Assembly: GCF_008642375.1 (NCBI RefSeq)
Contig: NZ_CP029194.1
Location: 8,116,501-8,180,500 of the forward strand
Origin: Streptomyces venezuelae
GTDB lineage: Bacteria > Actinomycetota > Actinomycetes > Streptomycetales > Streptomycetaceae
Direction: 5' to 3'
Length of the DNA stretch: 64,000 nt
Below are positions 16,000 through 24,880 of the stretch, piece after piece (the stretch's first letter is position 1; the number at the start of each line of letters is the position of its first letter). The notes under the pieces were generated by a model, which saw only the letters and a program-made list of their open reading frames with translations, had not been told where the DNA came from and made no database searches. Made by a program: the position numbers and the translations under genes.

Positions 16000-16624
16000 G
16001 GCGTGCCTCCAGTCGTCGTACCAGTACGGACGTCGGCCAGCTCGCGAGCAGGAACACCGCGGCGGCCAGGGTGAAGCTCTCCAGATAGGCGAAGTGGGTG
16101 CTGCCGTAGGTGTTCGCCTCGTGGACCATCTCGTGCACCGTGATCACCGACAGCAGCGGCGTCTCCTTGAACATGGACACCGCGTAGTTCCCCAGCGGCG
16201 GCAGGACATTGCGCACGGCCTGCGGCAGCACCACCGCCGCCCACACCCGCCGGCGCGGCAGCGACAGGGCCGTACAGGCCTCCCACTGCCCCTTCGGCAC
16301 GGCGTCGATGCCCGTCCGGTACACCTCGGAGAGGTACGTGGCGTAGTGCACGCCCAGGACCAGGACGCCGAGCACCGGCGCGTCGAGCCCCGGGACCAGC
16401 ACCCAGGCCGCGAACAGCTGCACCAGGAGCGGAGTCGAGCGGACGAACCCGGCCGCCCCGCGCACCGGCAGCGCCAGCCACACGGGACCCGCACGCTGGA
16501 CGAGCGCGAGCACGAGACCCAGGACCGCCGCGACGGCGAAGCCCAGCACGGTCGCGACCAGGGTGACGCCGAACCCTTCGAGTACGGCCGGCAGAGCGGC
16601 CACGGCCGCCTCCCCGTCCCACAT
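15989..16624 (-). CDS. ehuD: ectoine/hydroxyectoine ABC transporter permease EhuD
   Basis: A 211-residue polar amino-acid permease of the HisM family with about five membrane helices and the 'EVYRTGIDAVPKGQWEACTAL' loop that contacts the ATPase. ATG at 16624 is chosen because AAGGAGG lies 6 bases upstream; the GTG just before it would sit too close. Start and preceding stop share one base (TGATG), so ehuC and ehuD are translationally coupled. Pairs with EhuC to form the channel. Confidence 0.88.
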   Translation of the reverse strand: MWDGEAAVAALPAVLEGFGVTLVATVLGFAVAAVLGLVLALVQRAGPVWLALPVRGAAGFVRSTPLLVQLFAAWVLVPGLDAPVLGVLVLGVHYATYLSEVYRTGIDAVPKGQWEACTALSLPRRRVWAAVVLPQAVRNVLPPLGNYAVSMFKETPLLSVITVHEMVHEANTYGSTHFAYLESFTLAAAVFLLASWPTSVLVRRLEARLAH

Positions 16625-17298
16625 CACACGCCTCCTTCCTGCCCGGCACGGGCCTTCGCGGCCCGCTCCAGGGCGTTCATGCCGAGGCTCAGTACGACGG
16701 CCAGGCCGAAGTAGAGCCCCAGGAGCAGCAGGTACGAGGCGGCCGTCGCCCCCGTCGACGAGCGCAACTGGTCGATCTGGAAGGTCAGATCAGGGACCGT
16801 GACCAGCGAGAGCAGTGGCGTCGCCTTCAGCAGCTGGACGAGCAGGTTCTTGAACGGCGCGACCATCAGAGCGTGCGCCTGGGGCAGCACGACCCGCCGC
16901 AGCCGCAGCGCCGGGCCCATGCCCAGCGCGATCGCCGCCTCGGTCTGGGCGCGGGGCACCGCGGCCACCGCGCCCCGCACCACCTCGGAGCCGTACGCCC
17001 CGAAGTTGAGGCCGAGCGCGAGCACGCCGCAGGCCAGCGGCTCCAGCCGGAAACCGAGCATCGGAAGCGCGAAGAACAGCCAGAAGAGCTGCACGTACAG
17101 CGAGGTGCCGCGGAAGAACTCGACGACGAGCCGCGCCGCCGCGCGCACCGGTGGCCGCGCTGACCGGGACAGCAGGCCGAGGGCGTAGGCGAGGACCAGG
17201 GCGAGCGCGGCGCCGAGCACCGTGGCCTCGACCGTGACGAGCAGCCCGTCGGCGAGCCGCGGCACTGCGCGGCTGAGCTCGGGGAGGAAGTCAGCCAT
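16624..17298 (-). CDS. ehuC: ectoine/hydroxyectoine ABC transporter permease EhuC
   Basis: A 224-residue HisM-type permease with hydrophobic segments from residue 17 onward and the conserved cytosolic loop 'SEVVRGAVAAVPRAQTEAAIAL'. It begins 12 bases after the ehuB stop and overlaps ehuD by one base. The order binding protein, permease, permease, ATPase follows the ehuBCDA order known from ectoine importers of rhizobia. Confidence 0.88.
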   Translation of the reverse strand: MADFLPELSRAVPRLADGLLVTVEATVLGAALALVLAYALGLLSRSARPPVRAAARLVVEFFRGTSLYVQLFWLFFALPMLGFRLEPLACGVLALGLNFGAYGSEVVRGAVAAVPRAQTEAAIALGMGPALRLRRVVLPQAHALMVAPFKNLLVQLLKATPLLSLVTVPDLTFQIDQLRSSTGATAASYLLLLGLYFGLAVVLSLGMNALERAAKARAGQEGGV

Positions 17299-17310
17299 GC
17301 CGGCCGCCCC

Positions 17311-18228
17311 TCACCCGGTGCACAGGTCGGCGGTCCGCAGGGAACGGGGCGGCACCTCGCGCGTGGTGAAGCCGTAGCGTCCGATCAGCTCCACGAACCG
17401 GTCGGGGGCGCCGGTGATCTTCCGGAGCTCGGTGTCGAAGGCGTCCCGCAAGCCGGTCGCCCCCGGGCGGAACACGGCCCCGCCCGCGCCGAGTTGCCGC
17501 ACGCCGTCGACCACCGGGACGAACGGCTCGGCCACCTCGACCGAGGCGCCTCGGTTCGTCCGCGCGAGCCAGCGCAGGGATATCGCGGTCAGCGCGAAGG
17601 CGTCGATCCGGCCGGCGAGGAGGGCGTCGAGCCCGTCCTGCTGCTTGGCCAGCGTCTTCACCGACCCTTCCGGAACCCCCGCCGCCTTCGCGAAGGACGC
17701 CTCCACCGCGGCGGTCAGCACACCGACGGTGGCGCCCTTCGCCGCGCAGGACGCGAGGTCGCTCAGCCCCTTCGGGTTGCCCTTTCGGACCATCAGCGCG
17801 GTGGGGGAGACGAACTCCGGCTCGGAGAAGATCACCTTGGCGCAGCGCTCGGGCGTGATCGACATGCCCGCGCTCACCACGTCGAACCGGTCGGCCAGGA
17901 GCCCGGGGATCAGTGCCCCGAACTCGGTCAGCGTGGGCCGCAGTTCGCGTACGCCGAGGGCCGTGAAGATCTCGCGGTGGAGCGTCGGGGCCTCGCCGGC
18001 GAGCTCGGCGCCGTCCTGGAAGCCGTACGGTGCCTCGCCGGCGAACCCGACCCGCACGAAGCCCTGCTTCCGCAGCTTCGCCAGGAGCGCGCCGTCGTCC
18101 TCGGGCGCCCCCGTCCCGGCCTGGGTGCGGGTGCACGCGGCCAGCAGGCCGGGCGTCAGGGCGAGTCCGCCCAGGAGCGCCGTTCTGCCGAGGAAGCGGC
18201 GGCGGTCGAGGGGCGCGGGGCCGGTCAC
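17311..18228 (-). CDS. ehuB: ectoine/hydroxyectoine-binding lipoprotein EhuB
   Basis: GTG at 18228 overlaps the ectD stop by four bases. The 305-residue product starts 'VTGPAPLDRRRFLGRTALL' and has a Tat-like twin arginine plus lipobox 'LLAAC', so it is an exported lipoprotein. The mature part is a solute-binding protein: 'FVRVGFAGEAPYGFQDG', 'LTEFGALIPGLLADRFDVVSAGM' and 'ITPERCAKVIFSEPEF' are close to EhuB landmarks. It captures ectoine or hydroxyectoine outside the membrane. Coupling to ectD ties uptake to synthesis. Confidence 0.88.
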   Translation of the reverse strand: MTGPAPLDRRRFLGRTALLGGLALTPGLLAACTRTQAGTGAPEDDGALLAKLRKQGFVRVGFAGEAPYGFQDGAELAGEAPTLHREIFTALGVRELRPTLTEFGALIPGLLADRFDVVSAGMSITPERCAKVIFSEPEFVSPTALMVRKGNPKGLSDLASCAAKGATVGVLTAAVEASFAKAAGVPEGSVKTLAKQQDGLDALLAGRIDAFALTAISLRWLARTNRGASVEVAEPFVPVVDGVRQLGAGGAVFRPGATGLRDAFDTELRKITGAPDRFVELIGRYGFTTREVPPRSLRTADLCTG

Positions 18229-19121
18229 GACCGGTCCCCGGGGCGCGCGGCGACGAAGGAGGGCCGCCGGACCGGGGCGGCGAAGGGGGCCTCCGGCGGG
18301 TTCTCGACGCTGTTGAAGACGAGGAACACATTGCTGCGCGGGTACGGGGTGATGTTGTCGCCCGAGCCGTGCAGGGCGTTGCAGTCGAACCAGGTGGCCG
18401 AGCCCGCAGGACCGGTGAAGTGCCGGATGCCGCAGGCGTCGGCGAAGGTGGTCAGTGCCTCGTGGGACGGCGTACCGGCGTCCTGCATCCGGAGCGACTG
18501 CTTGTAGTTGTCCTGGGGTGTGGCACCGGCGCAGCCCAGGAACGTGCGGTGCGAGCCCGGCATGATCATCAGGCTGCCGTTGGTGGTGTGGTTCGGGGTG
18601 AGCGCGATCGACACCGAGACGGTCCGCATCCTCGGGAGGCCGTCCTCCGCGTGCCAGGTCTCGAAGTCGGAGTGCCAGTAGAAGCCGCTGGCACCGAAGC
18701 CGGGCTTCACGTTGACCCGCGACTGGTGGACGTAGACCTCGGAGCCGAGGATCTGGCGGGCGCGCCCGACGACCCGGGGGTCCTCGGCCAGCCGGCCGAA
18801 GACCTTGCTGATCCGGTGCACCTCGAAGACGGAGCGGATCTCCTGGGAGCGGGGCTCGACGATCGCGCGCTCGTCCGCCCGCACGGCGGGGTCGGAGACG
18901 AGCCGGTCCAGCTCGGCCCGGAGCTCGTCGACCTCGGCAGGCGTGACGAGCTCGTCCACCGTGACGAAGCCGTCGCGGTCGTACTCCGCGAGTTCGCGGG
19001 CCCAGAAGGGGCCCGCCGTGCCGGGCTCGGACCACACGACGGGGTCCTTGCGGCCGATCAGCTCCTCCTTGGGGCCACGGGTGGGGTAGAGGTCGACGGG
19101 GCGGGTGGGTGCGGAGGGCAT
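18225..19121 (-). CDS. ectD: ectoine 5-hydroxylase
   Basis: A 298-residue Fe(II)/2-oxoglutarate dioxygenase converting ectoine to 5-hydroxyectoine. The EctD signature region is present: 'VHQSRVNVKPGFGASGFYWHSDFETWHAEDG', here with the iron ligands His-x-Asp in 'YWHSDFETWH' and the distal His in 'FDCNALHGSG'. Length matches EctD. It starts 62 bases after ectC, and its stop overlaps the ehuB start. The ribosome binding site is weak, hinting at dependence on upstream translation. Confidence 0.93.
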   Translation of the reverse strand: MPSAPTRPVDLYPTRGPKEELIGRKDPVVWSEPGTAGPFWARELAEYDRDGFVTVDELVTPAEVDELRAELDRLVSDPAVRADERAIVEPRSQEIRSVFEVHRISKVFGRLAEDPRVVGRARQILGSEVYVHQSRVNVKPGFGASGFYWHSDFETWHAEDGLPRMRTVSVSIALTPNHTTNGSLMIMPGSHRTFLGCAGATPQDNYKQSLRMQDAGTPSHEALTTFADACGIRHFTGPAGSATWFDCNALHGSGDNITPYPRSNVFLVFNSVENPPEAPFAAPVRRPSFVAARPGDRS

Positions 19122-19183
19122 GAGGAAGCGTGCCGCCTTTCTCGGAGGGATCTTTTCCGTTTCGTCCGGTGTCGTGCCGGGGC

Positions 19184-19603
19184 TCAGGCGTCGTCCCCGG
19201 CGGTCACGCCGGGTTCGGTGAGCAGGGGGTAGACGCCGTTCTCGTCGTGGTCCTCGCGGCCCGTGACGGGCGGGTTGAAGACGCACAGGCAGCGGAAGTC
19301 CCGCTTGACCCTGAGGGTGTGGCGTTCGTGGCCGTCGAGCAGGTACATCGTTCCGGGCACGATCGTGTAGGAGCGGCCCGTCTCCAGGTCGGTGAGCTCG
19401 GCCTCGCCGGCCGTGCAGACGACGGCCTCGACGTGGTGCGCGTACCACATGGAGGTCTCGGTGCCGGCGTACAGCACCGTCTCGTGGAGGGAGAAGCCGA
19501 CCCGCTCGCGGGCCAGGACGATGCGCTTGCTCTCCCAGGTGCCGGACGCGGCCCTCACGTGCCGCTCGGTGTTCTCCAGCTCGTCGAAGGTACGGACGAT
19601 CAT
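19184..19603 (-). CDS. ectC: L-ectoine synthase
   Basis: A 139-residue cupin enzyme with 'RTFDELENTERHVRAASGTWESKRIVL' type N-terminus, the metal/substrate region 'MWYAHHVEAVVCTAGEAELTD', and 'LLDGHERHTLR'. It cyclises N-gamma-acetyl-diaminobutyrate to ectoine. ATG at 19603 with AAAGGCGA upstream. Lies 60 bases after ectB in the operon. Confidence 0.95.
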   Translation of the reverse strand: MIVRTFDELENTERHVRAASGTWESKRIVLARERVGFSLHETVLYAGTETSMWYAHHVEAVVCTAGEAELTDLETGRSYTIVPGTMYLLDGHERHTLRVKRDFRCLCVFNPPVTGREDHDENGVYPLLTEPGVTAGDDA

Positions 19604-19663
19604 GGGGTGTCGCCTTTCGGATACGTGTTCTGGATACGTACTGCCGGGGATGGGCGGCGGGGG

Positions 19664-20950
19664 TCAGGCGGTGTGACGGACGGAGCGGGCCAGGATGCCG
19701 AGGCCCTCGTCGAGTTCGTCGTCCGTCGCGGTCAGCGGCGGCAGCAGCTTGACCACCTCGCCGCGCGGCCCCGAGGTCTCCACGAGCAGGCCGGTCTCGA
19801 AGGCGCGGCGGCACACCGCGTCGGCGCGCTCCCCGTCGGCGAACTCCAGGCCCCACACCAGCCCGCGGCCGCGGACCGCGAGGCCGGTGCGCCCGTCGCC
19901 CGCGCACAGGTCGAGGAGGGCGCGCTCGACCCGGTCCGCCCGGCTCAGGGTGCGCTCGCGCAGCGCGCCGTCGCGCCAGTAGGCGTCGAGGGCGGCCGTG
20001 GCGGTGACGAAGGCGGGGTTGTTGCCGCGGAAGGTGCCGTTGTGCTCGCCGGGCTGCCACACGTCGAGCTCGGGGCGGAAGAGGCAGAGGGCCATGGGCA
20101 GGCCGTAGCCGCTGATGGACTTGGACAGGGTGACGATGTCGGGCGTGATGCCCGCCTCCTCGAAGGAGAAGAAGTCGCCGGTGCGTCCGCAGCCCATCTG
20201 GATGTCGTCGGCGATGAGCAGCATGTCGTGCCGGCGGCAGAGCTCCGCGAGCGCGCGCAGCCACTCGGCCCGGGCGACGTTGATGCCGCCTTCCCCCTGG
20301 ACCGTCTCGACGATCACGGCCGCCGGGTGGTCGAGGCCGGAGCCGGCGTCGTCCAGGAGCCGCTCGAGCCAGAGGAAGTCGGGGAGGTGTCCGTCGAGGT
20401 AGTCGTCGAAGGGCATGCGGATCGCGTGGTTGAGCGGGACGCCGGCGCCGGCGCGCTTGGCCGCGTTGCCGGTAAGGGCGAGAGAACCGAGCGACATCCC
20501 GTGGAAGGCGTTGGTGAAGGAGACGACCGTCTGCCGCCCGGTGACCTTCCGCGCGAGTTTCAGCGCGGCCTCCACGGCGTTGGTGCCCGTGGGGCCGGGG
20601 AACATCACCTTGTAGGGCAGTCCGCGGGGCTCCAGGACCGCGCTGCGGAAGGTCTCCAGGAAGTCCCGTTTGGCGGTCGTCGACATGTCGAGGCCGTGGG
20701 TGATCCCGTCGTCGGCGAGGTAGTCGAGGAGGGCCCGCTTGAGCGCCGGATTGTTGTGGCCGTAGTTCAGGGAGCCGGCGCCGGCGAAGAAGTCGAGGTA
20801 GGGGCGCCCCTGCTCGTCGTACAGCCGGCTCCCGGTCGCGCGCGCGAAGACGACGGGCCAGGCGCGGCAGTAGCTGCGGACCTCCGATTCGAGGGTCTCG
20901 AAGACGGAGGGGGCGGCGATGTCGGTCGTGGCGAAGTCGGTCAGGGTCAC
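19664..20950 (-). CDS. ectB: diaminobutyrate-2-oxoglutarate transaminase
   Basis: A 428-residue class III aminotransferase with 'VMFPGPTGTNAVEAALKLAR', 'FHGMSLGSLALTGN', and the PLP lysine in 'TLSKSISGYGLPMAL'. It makes L-2,4-diaminobutyrate from aspartate semialdehyde and glutamate, the first ectoine step. GTG start at 20950 with GGAGACGAGA ahead. The frame follows ectA by 62 bases. Confidence 0.95.
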   Translation of the reverse strand: MTLTDFATTDIAAPSVFETLESEVRSYCRAWPVVFARATGSRLYDEQGRPYLDFFAGAGSLNYGHNNPALKRALLDYLADDGITHGLDMSTTAKRDFLETFRSAVLEPRGLPYKVMFPGPTGTNAVEAALKLARKVTGRQTVVSFTNAFHGMSLGSLALTGNAAKRAGAGVPLNHAIRMPFDDYLDGHLPDFLWLERLLDDAGSGLDHPAAVIVETVQGEGGINVARAEWLRALAELCRRHDMLLIADDIQMGCGRTGDFFSFEEAGITPDIVTLSKSISGYGLPMALCLFRPELDVWQPGEHNGTFRGNNPAFVTATAALDAYWRDGALRERTLSRADRVERALLDLCAGDGRTGLAVRGRGLVWGLEFADGERADAVCRRAFETGLLVETSGPRGEVVKLLPPLTATDDELDEGLGILARSVRHTA

Positions 20951-21012
20951 GAGGTCTCGTCTCCAGATGGGGGGCGGAACGTGGTGGGGCGTACGCGGGC
21001 GGCGGCAGCGGT

Positions 21013-21528
21013 TCAGGAGGCCGGCGGGCCGACCGGGCCGATGCGGTACAGCACCTCGGAGTCGTGTCCCGCCGCCGGGAAGGCGGCCGAGGGGAAGAGG
21101 ACCTCCTGCGTCACGTCCGCGCCCTGGCGGCGCGCGTAGGAACGGAACAGGCGGTCGGACGCCACGTTCCCCGGGGTGACCGTCGCCTCGACCCGGTTGA
21201 TTCCGTGCTCGGCCGTGACCCGAGCGGACAGGGCGTCCAGCAGGGTTCCGGCTACCCCGCTTCCGCGGTGCGAACCCTCGACGGCGATCTGCCAGACGAA
21301 GAGGGTCTCCGGCGCGTCGGGCCGCAGATAGCCGGTGACGAATCCGATCGGGCGTCCGGAGGCGTCACGGGCGACGGCGGTCGTGTCGGCGAAGTCGCGG
21401 CACCACAGCAGGTAGCTGTACGGCGAGTTGAGGTCCAGTTCGCCCGAGCCGTGGGCGATCCGCCAGAGTTCGGCGCCGTCCGCGATCGTCGGGGGTGTCG
21501 TACGGGCAGTGGCAGTGGCAGTGGTCAT
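21013..21528 (-). CDS. ectA: L-2,4-diaminobutyric acid acetyltransferase
   Basis: GNAT-fold enzyme of 171 residues. Landmarks are 'DLNSPYSYLLWCRDF', the acetyl-CoA loop 'GSHRGSGVAGTLLDAL' and 'EATVTPGNVASDRLFRSYA'. It acetylates diaminobutyrate to the EctC substrate. I start at the ATG at 21528, which opens a Thr/Ala-rich run ('MTTATATART'); the ribosome binding site is poor. The frame stays open upstream without homology. First gene of the ect-ehu operon. Confidence 0.93.
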   Translation of the reverse strand: MTTATATARTTPPTIADGAELWRIAHGSGELDLNSPYSYLLWCRDFADTTAVARDASGRPIGFVTGYLRPDAPETLFVWQIAVEGSHRGSGVAGTLLDALSARVTAEHGINRVEATVTPGNVASDRLFRSYARRQGADVTQEVLFPSAAFPAAGHDSEVLYRIGPVGPPAS

Positions 21529-21835
21529 GGGCGCCGAAGCTACCCAGTGGATCTCGGAACTTCCTGGTCCGGAGGCCTTGTTCGGGGCCGAGGGATCGTG
21601 ATAGGTGCGCCGATGGTCGATGTGGCGCGAATGCATGCTTCGGCACGCGGAAAGCGGGTCCGTATCGGGGCAAAATCACCGTTTATAACGGATGGGTAAC
21701 GCCTCTTGTGCACCCCTGACGCATGCGCGAAGAGCGTGAGAAGATCCGGGATTTCGCGTTTGAAGCCGCCTGGAGCGGTCAGGCGTACGGGTCGGCCCGC
21801 GTGCGTCGCCGTACGGAACCGTCCCGGAACGCGCC
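21529..21835. promoter_or_regulatory. ect operon upstream region
   Basis: About 300 bases upstream of ectA, between it and the endonuclease terminator. It holds an inverted repeat CCGTT-TAT-AACGG at 21679-21691, about 150 bases before ectA, in an AT-richer patch (21670-21700), and the leftward ect promoter should be in this interval. No standard -35/-10 pair stands out. No EctR-type regulator gene is nearby. Confidence 0.4.
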
Positions 21836-21873
21836 GGAGCCGGGCCGGGGTGTGGCGAGCCCGGCCCGGCTCC
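21836..21873. terminator. rho-independent-type hairpin after the endonuclease gene
   Basis: A perfect 14-bp stem (GGAGCCGGGCCGGG / CCCGGCCCGGCTCC) with a 10-base loop, 22 bases beyond the endonuclease stop. As in many Streptomyces terminators there is no long T run. It separates the endonuclease gene from the ect operon. Confidence 0.75.
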
Positions 21874-21894
21874 GTTCGTGCGGTCGCGCTGGAC

Positions 21895-22698
21895 CTACCA
21901 GATCGCCTCGACCCACTCGGGGTGGTCGATGAACGGGTTGCGGTTGCCCTGGTAGGTGCCGTAGATGATGTTGTTACGGCGCTCCTCGAAGGCGCTCGGC
22001 GGGTCCTGCTCGTTCCACTGCTTCAGGATCGAGAGGCGGCCGTGCCAGGGGACACTGCCGTTGGAGGTCGACTCGTTGGGCTCCAGGTCGGCCCAGGCGT
22101 CGTCACCCTCGTAGCGGACGGCCATGTAGAGGATCATGCGGGCCACGTCGCCCTTGTCGGCGTTGCGCGGCTCGAAGGAGTTGGAGTCCGTGTAGCTGCC
22201 GGGGGCGCCGCTGACCGCGCTGCCGCCGTTGTCCCAGTCCTTGTTCCCACGGGTGCTGTTCACCTGGACGTCGCACGCCCGCAGGTGGTGCAGGTCGGTG
22301 CCGGGGCCGGCCGAGGTGCCGAAGTTGCCGTGGGACTGCGCCCACACGTGCTCGCGGTTCCAGTCGCCCACGTCGCCGCCGTTGAGCGACTTGCTGCGCG
22401 AGATGCCGCTGTACAGCAGGGTCACGTTGTTGGTGTTGGCGGGATCCTGGTCGGTGACCTTCAGCGCGTTCCAGACGGCGTCGTACGAGATCTTCGTCTG
22501 GCTGCTGATGATCGTGTGCAGCGCGGACTTGAGGCTCGTGCCGGTCTTGCCGACGGCGTTCTTGTAGTACGTGCTGTCGTACGCGGTCGTCGTGGCACTG
22601 GCGGGCGTCGCGGTGATCGCGGGGAGGGTGACGCTGACGAGGGTGGCAGCGAGGGCCGCTGCCCACGCCTTCCATCTGCCGATCCGCACAACGGACAT
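21895..22698 (-). CDS. secreted endonuclease I family nuclease
   Basis: A 267-residue exported protein. Residues 1-35 are a Sec signal peptide ('RIGRWKAWAAALAATLVSV', cleavage after 'PASA'). The mature part holds the EndA/NucM signature 'GDWNREHVWAQSHG' (catalytic Asn/Arg/Glu/His region) and 'DLHHLRACDVQVNSTRGN', followed by 'FEPRNADKGDVARMILYM'. It would degrade extracellular DNA or RNA for nutrient recovery. Single-gene unit with its own upstream region and a strong terminator. Confidence 0.92.
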   Translation of the reverse strand: MSVVRIGRWKAWAAALAATLVSVTLPAITATPASATTTAYDSTYYKNAVGKTGTSLKSALHTIISSQTKISYDAVWNALKVTDQDPANTNNVTLLYSGISRSKSLNGGDVGDWNREHVWAQSHGNFGTSAGPGTDLHHLRACDVQVNSTRGNKDWDNGGSAVSGAPGSYTDSNSFEPRNADKGDVARMILYMAVRYEGDDAWADLEPNESTSNGSVPWHGRLSILKQWNEQDPPSAFEERRNNIIYGTYQGNRNPFIDHPEWVEAIW

Positions 22699-22804
22699 GG
22701 GGGGCCCTTTCCCGGGGACGGTGCGCGCGGGGCGGCGGGAACCGGCTCAAGGCTCCCGCTGTCTACGCGTGTTGACTTCGTGTCACCGGGAGGGTGGCAC
22801 AGGT

Positions 22805-22814
22805 CAGGTACCTG
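22805..22814. promoter_or_regulatory. palindrome CAGGTACCTG upstream of the endonuclease gene
   Basis: A perfect 10-bp palindrome, imperfectly extended by flanking AC/GT bases, about 107 bases upstream of the nuclease start. It could be a regulator site. No known Streptomyces consensus, such as a PHO box, matches it. Confidence 0.3.
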
Positions 22815-22916
22815 TCATGTAACGGGAAAGAGGCTGTTCAGTGACGTTCTCGTATAGGGAAACCCGAACGCCGCCGAAGAGTCGGGCCCTTGGTGGTCTC
22901 AGGTGTCCCCGTGTCC

Positions 22917-23381
22917 TCAGGCGCCCCGGACGTCCACCGGCATCCCCTTCGGCTCCTTGATCCGTTTCATGATGATCTGCGAGTTGACCTCGGTGACCCC
23001 GGCCAGCGTCGTCAGCCGCTCGATCCACAGCCGCTCGTACGCCGCGAGGTCGGCCACCGCGATGCGCAGCAGGCAGCCGGGGCTGCCGAACAGCCGGTAC
23101 GCCTCGATGACGTCCGGCACGTCCTGGAGCGCCTCCTCGAAGGCCTCCACCGTCTCGCGGTCCCGGCGCACCTCCACCGAGACGAGCACCTCGAAGCCCC
23201 GCCCCACCGCCTCCGGGTCGATGATCGCCCGGTAGCCCTGGATCACCCCGTCCTGCTCCAGCTGGCGCACCCGGCGCAGGCAGGGGGAGGGGCTGAGCCC
23301 GACCCGCTGGGCCAGCTCCTGGTTGCTCAGCCGGCCGTCGCTCTGGAGCTCGCGCAAGATGTGGAGATCGATTCGGTCCAT
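22917..23381 (-). CDS. Lrp/AsnC-family transcriptional regulator
   Basis: I start at the ATG at 23381, since 'MDRIDLHILRELQSDGRLSNQELA' is the normal family N-terminus; the extra 16 upstream codons look non-family. A 154-residue protein with helix-turn-helix 'LSNQELAQRVGLSPSPCLRRV' and a RAM ligand domain ending 'VTEVNSQIIMKRIKEPKGMPV'. It is divergent from the asparaginase gene 123 bases away, so control of asparagine/aspartate breakdown by an amino-acid ligand is likely. Confidence 0.88.
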   Translation of the reverse strand: MDRIDLHILRELQSDGRLSNQELAQRVGLSPSPCLRRVRQLEQDGVIQGYRAIIDPEAVGRGFEVLVSVEVRRDRETVEAFEEALQDVPDVIEAYRLFGSPGCLLRIAVADLAAYERLWIERLTTLAGVTEVNSQIIMKRIKEPKGMPVDVRGA

Positions 23382-23504
23382 GGCGCAATTATCTACCACG
23401 GTGAAACGATCCGGCGGCTGACTTCGCAATCGCCTTGCGCGCTCCCTGCCCTATCGTTGCGGAGCAGGGTGATTTCGGTTCGTGACCAGTAAGGACGGCA
23501 GGCA

Positions 23505-24623
23505 ATGATGCGGACGAACGACGGAGGACCGCGCCGGATCGTCGTCATCAGCACCGGTGGCACGATCGCCAGCCGCTGGCAGGGCACGGGCTACGCGGCC
23601 GACGCCTCCGGCAGCGACGTCCTGGCCACCGCGCCCCTCCCCGAGGGCGTCACCGTCGAGGTCGTCGACCTGTTCAACGTGAACAGCTCGCGCATGACCT
23701 CGGCCCACCAGCTCGCCCTCCTGCGGACCGTCCACGAGACGTTCGCCGACCCCGGCGTCGACGGCATCGTGGTCACCCACGGCACCGACACCCTGGAGGA
23801 GACCGCCTTCCTCCTCGACCTCCACCACAGCGACGCCCGCCCGGTCGTCCTGACCGGCGCCCAGCGCCCCTTCGGTACGGGCGACGGCGACGGCCCCGGG
23901 AACCTCTACGACGCCCTCCAGGTCGCCGCCTCCGTCCGCGAGCTGGGCGTCCTCGTCGTCTTCGACGGACGCGTCCACGCGGCCCGCGGCACCGTCAAGA
24001 CCCAGACCATCGCCGCGGACGCCTTCTCCGACCCCTCCGCAGAGCGCCTCGGACGCGTCGGCTTCTCCCGCGTCGACGTCGAGCGCCTCCCGGAGCGCCC
24101 CGCCCCCCTGCCGCTCCCCGACGCCGCGCTGACCGCGAACCCCGGCGCCACCGGCCCCGGTACGACCACGCCGCCGCGGGTCGACATCGTCACGCACCAC
24201 GCCGACGGCGACCCGCTCTTCATCCGGGCGGCCCTGGCCGCCGGCGCCCGGGGCATCGTCCTCGAAGCGACCGGTGCGGGCAACGCCACCCCCGAGATCG
24301 TCGCCGCCGTCGCGGACGCGGTCGCCCAGGGCGTCCTCGTCGCCGTGAGCACCCGCGTCCCCGCAGGCCCGCTCGCCGAGATCTACACCGGCGGCGGAGC
24401 GGTCGACCTCGTCGCCGCCGGAGCGCTGCTCACCGGCACGCTCCGGGCCTCCCAGGCGCGGATCGCCGTCCTCGCCGCGCTGCTCGCGGAGGGCGACGGC
24501 GCCACGGACCCCGCGCGCCGCTCCGCTCTCCTGCGCCGCCTCCTGGAGGGACCCGTCCGCGTGGAGCCCGCGCTCGCCACCGGCGGCTCCCGGTCGGCCT
24601 CGGCCGTCGCCACGCGAGCCTGA
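23505..24623 (+). CDS. L-asparaginase
   Basis: A 372-residue type I/II asparaginase with the two catalytic Thr motifs 'VVISTGGTIASRWQ' (residue about 20) and 'GIVVTHGTDTLEETAF' (about 90), plus 'VVLTGAQRPFG'. It hydrolyses asparagine to aspartate and ammonia. No signal peptide is seen, so probably cytosolic. The downstream aspartase gene would turn the aspartate into fumarate. Divergent from the Lrp-type regulator, which may control both. Confidence 0.9.
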   Translation: MMRTNDGGPRRIVVISTGGTIASRWQGTGYAADASGSDVLATAPLPEGVTVEVVDLFNVNSSRMTSAHQLALLRTVHETFADPGVDGIVVTHGTDTLEETAFLLDLHHSDARPVVLTGAQRPFGTGDGDGPGNLYDALQVAASVRELGVLVVFDGRVHAARGTVKTQTIAADAFSDPSAERLGRVGFSRVDVERLPERPAPLPLPDAALTANPGATGPGTTTPPRVDIVTHHADGDPLFIRAALAAGARGIVLEATGAGNATPEIVAAVADAVAQGVLVAVSTRVPAGPLAEIYTGGGAVDLVAAGALLTGTLRASQARIAVLAALLAEGDGATDPARRSALLRRLLEGPVRVEPALATGGSRSASAVATRA

Positions 24624-24880
24624 CCCGGACGGTGACGCGGGGGCCGGACCGTTCGACCGCCGCCCCGACCCACAGGCCCCTGAGCGGGCCCCGAAACCCC
24701 GGCTCGCGGACGGAGTGTTCCCCACCCGCCCGCGAGCCGGAGCCACCCTCCCGCCCCACTCCCTGCTGCCGTACGGCCCCGAGCCCGGCCGTGCTTCCTC
24801 ACCCCGTGCGTGGACACCGGCGCCCGTACGTGGCCGCGTGTACCCGGCCGCCTCCGCCGTGCCCCCGCCCCGACGCCCAT

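Noticed and set aside
19130..21139. Plus-strand open frame of over 600 codons across ectB and ectC
   Set aside because: It is the antisense shadow of the ect genes; no family resemblance and no start signal.
21661..21720. Riboswitch or rpf-type leader in the AT-rich patch upstream of ectA
   Set aside because: I could not fold or match it to a known riboswitch, and no gene starts downstream on that strand.
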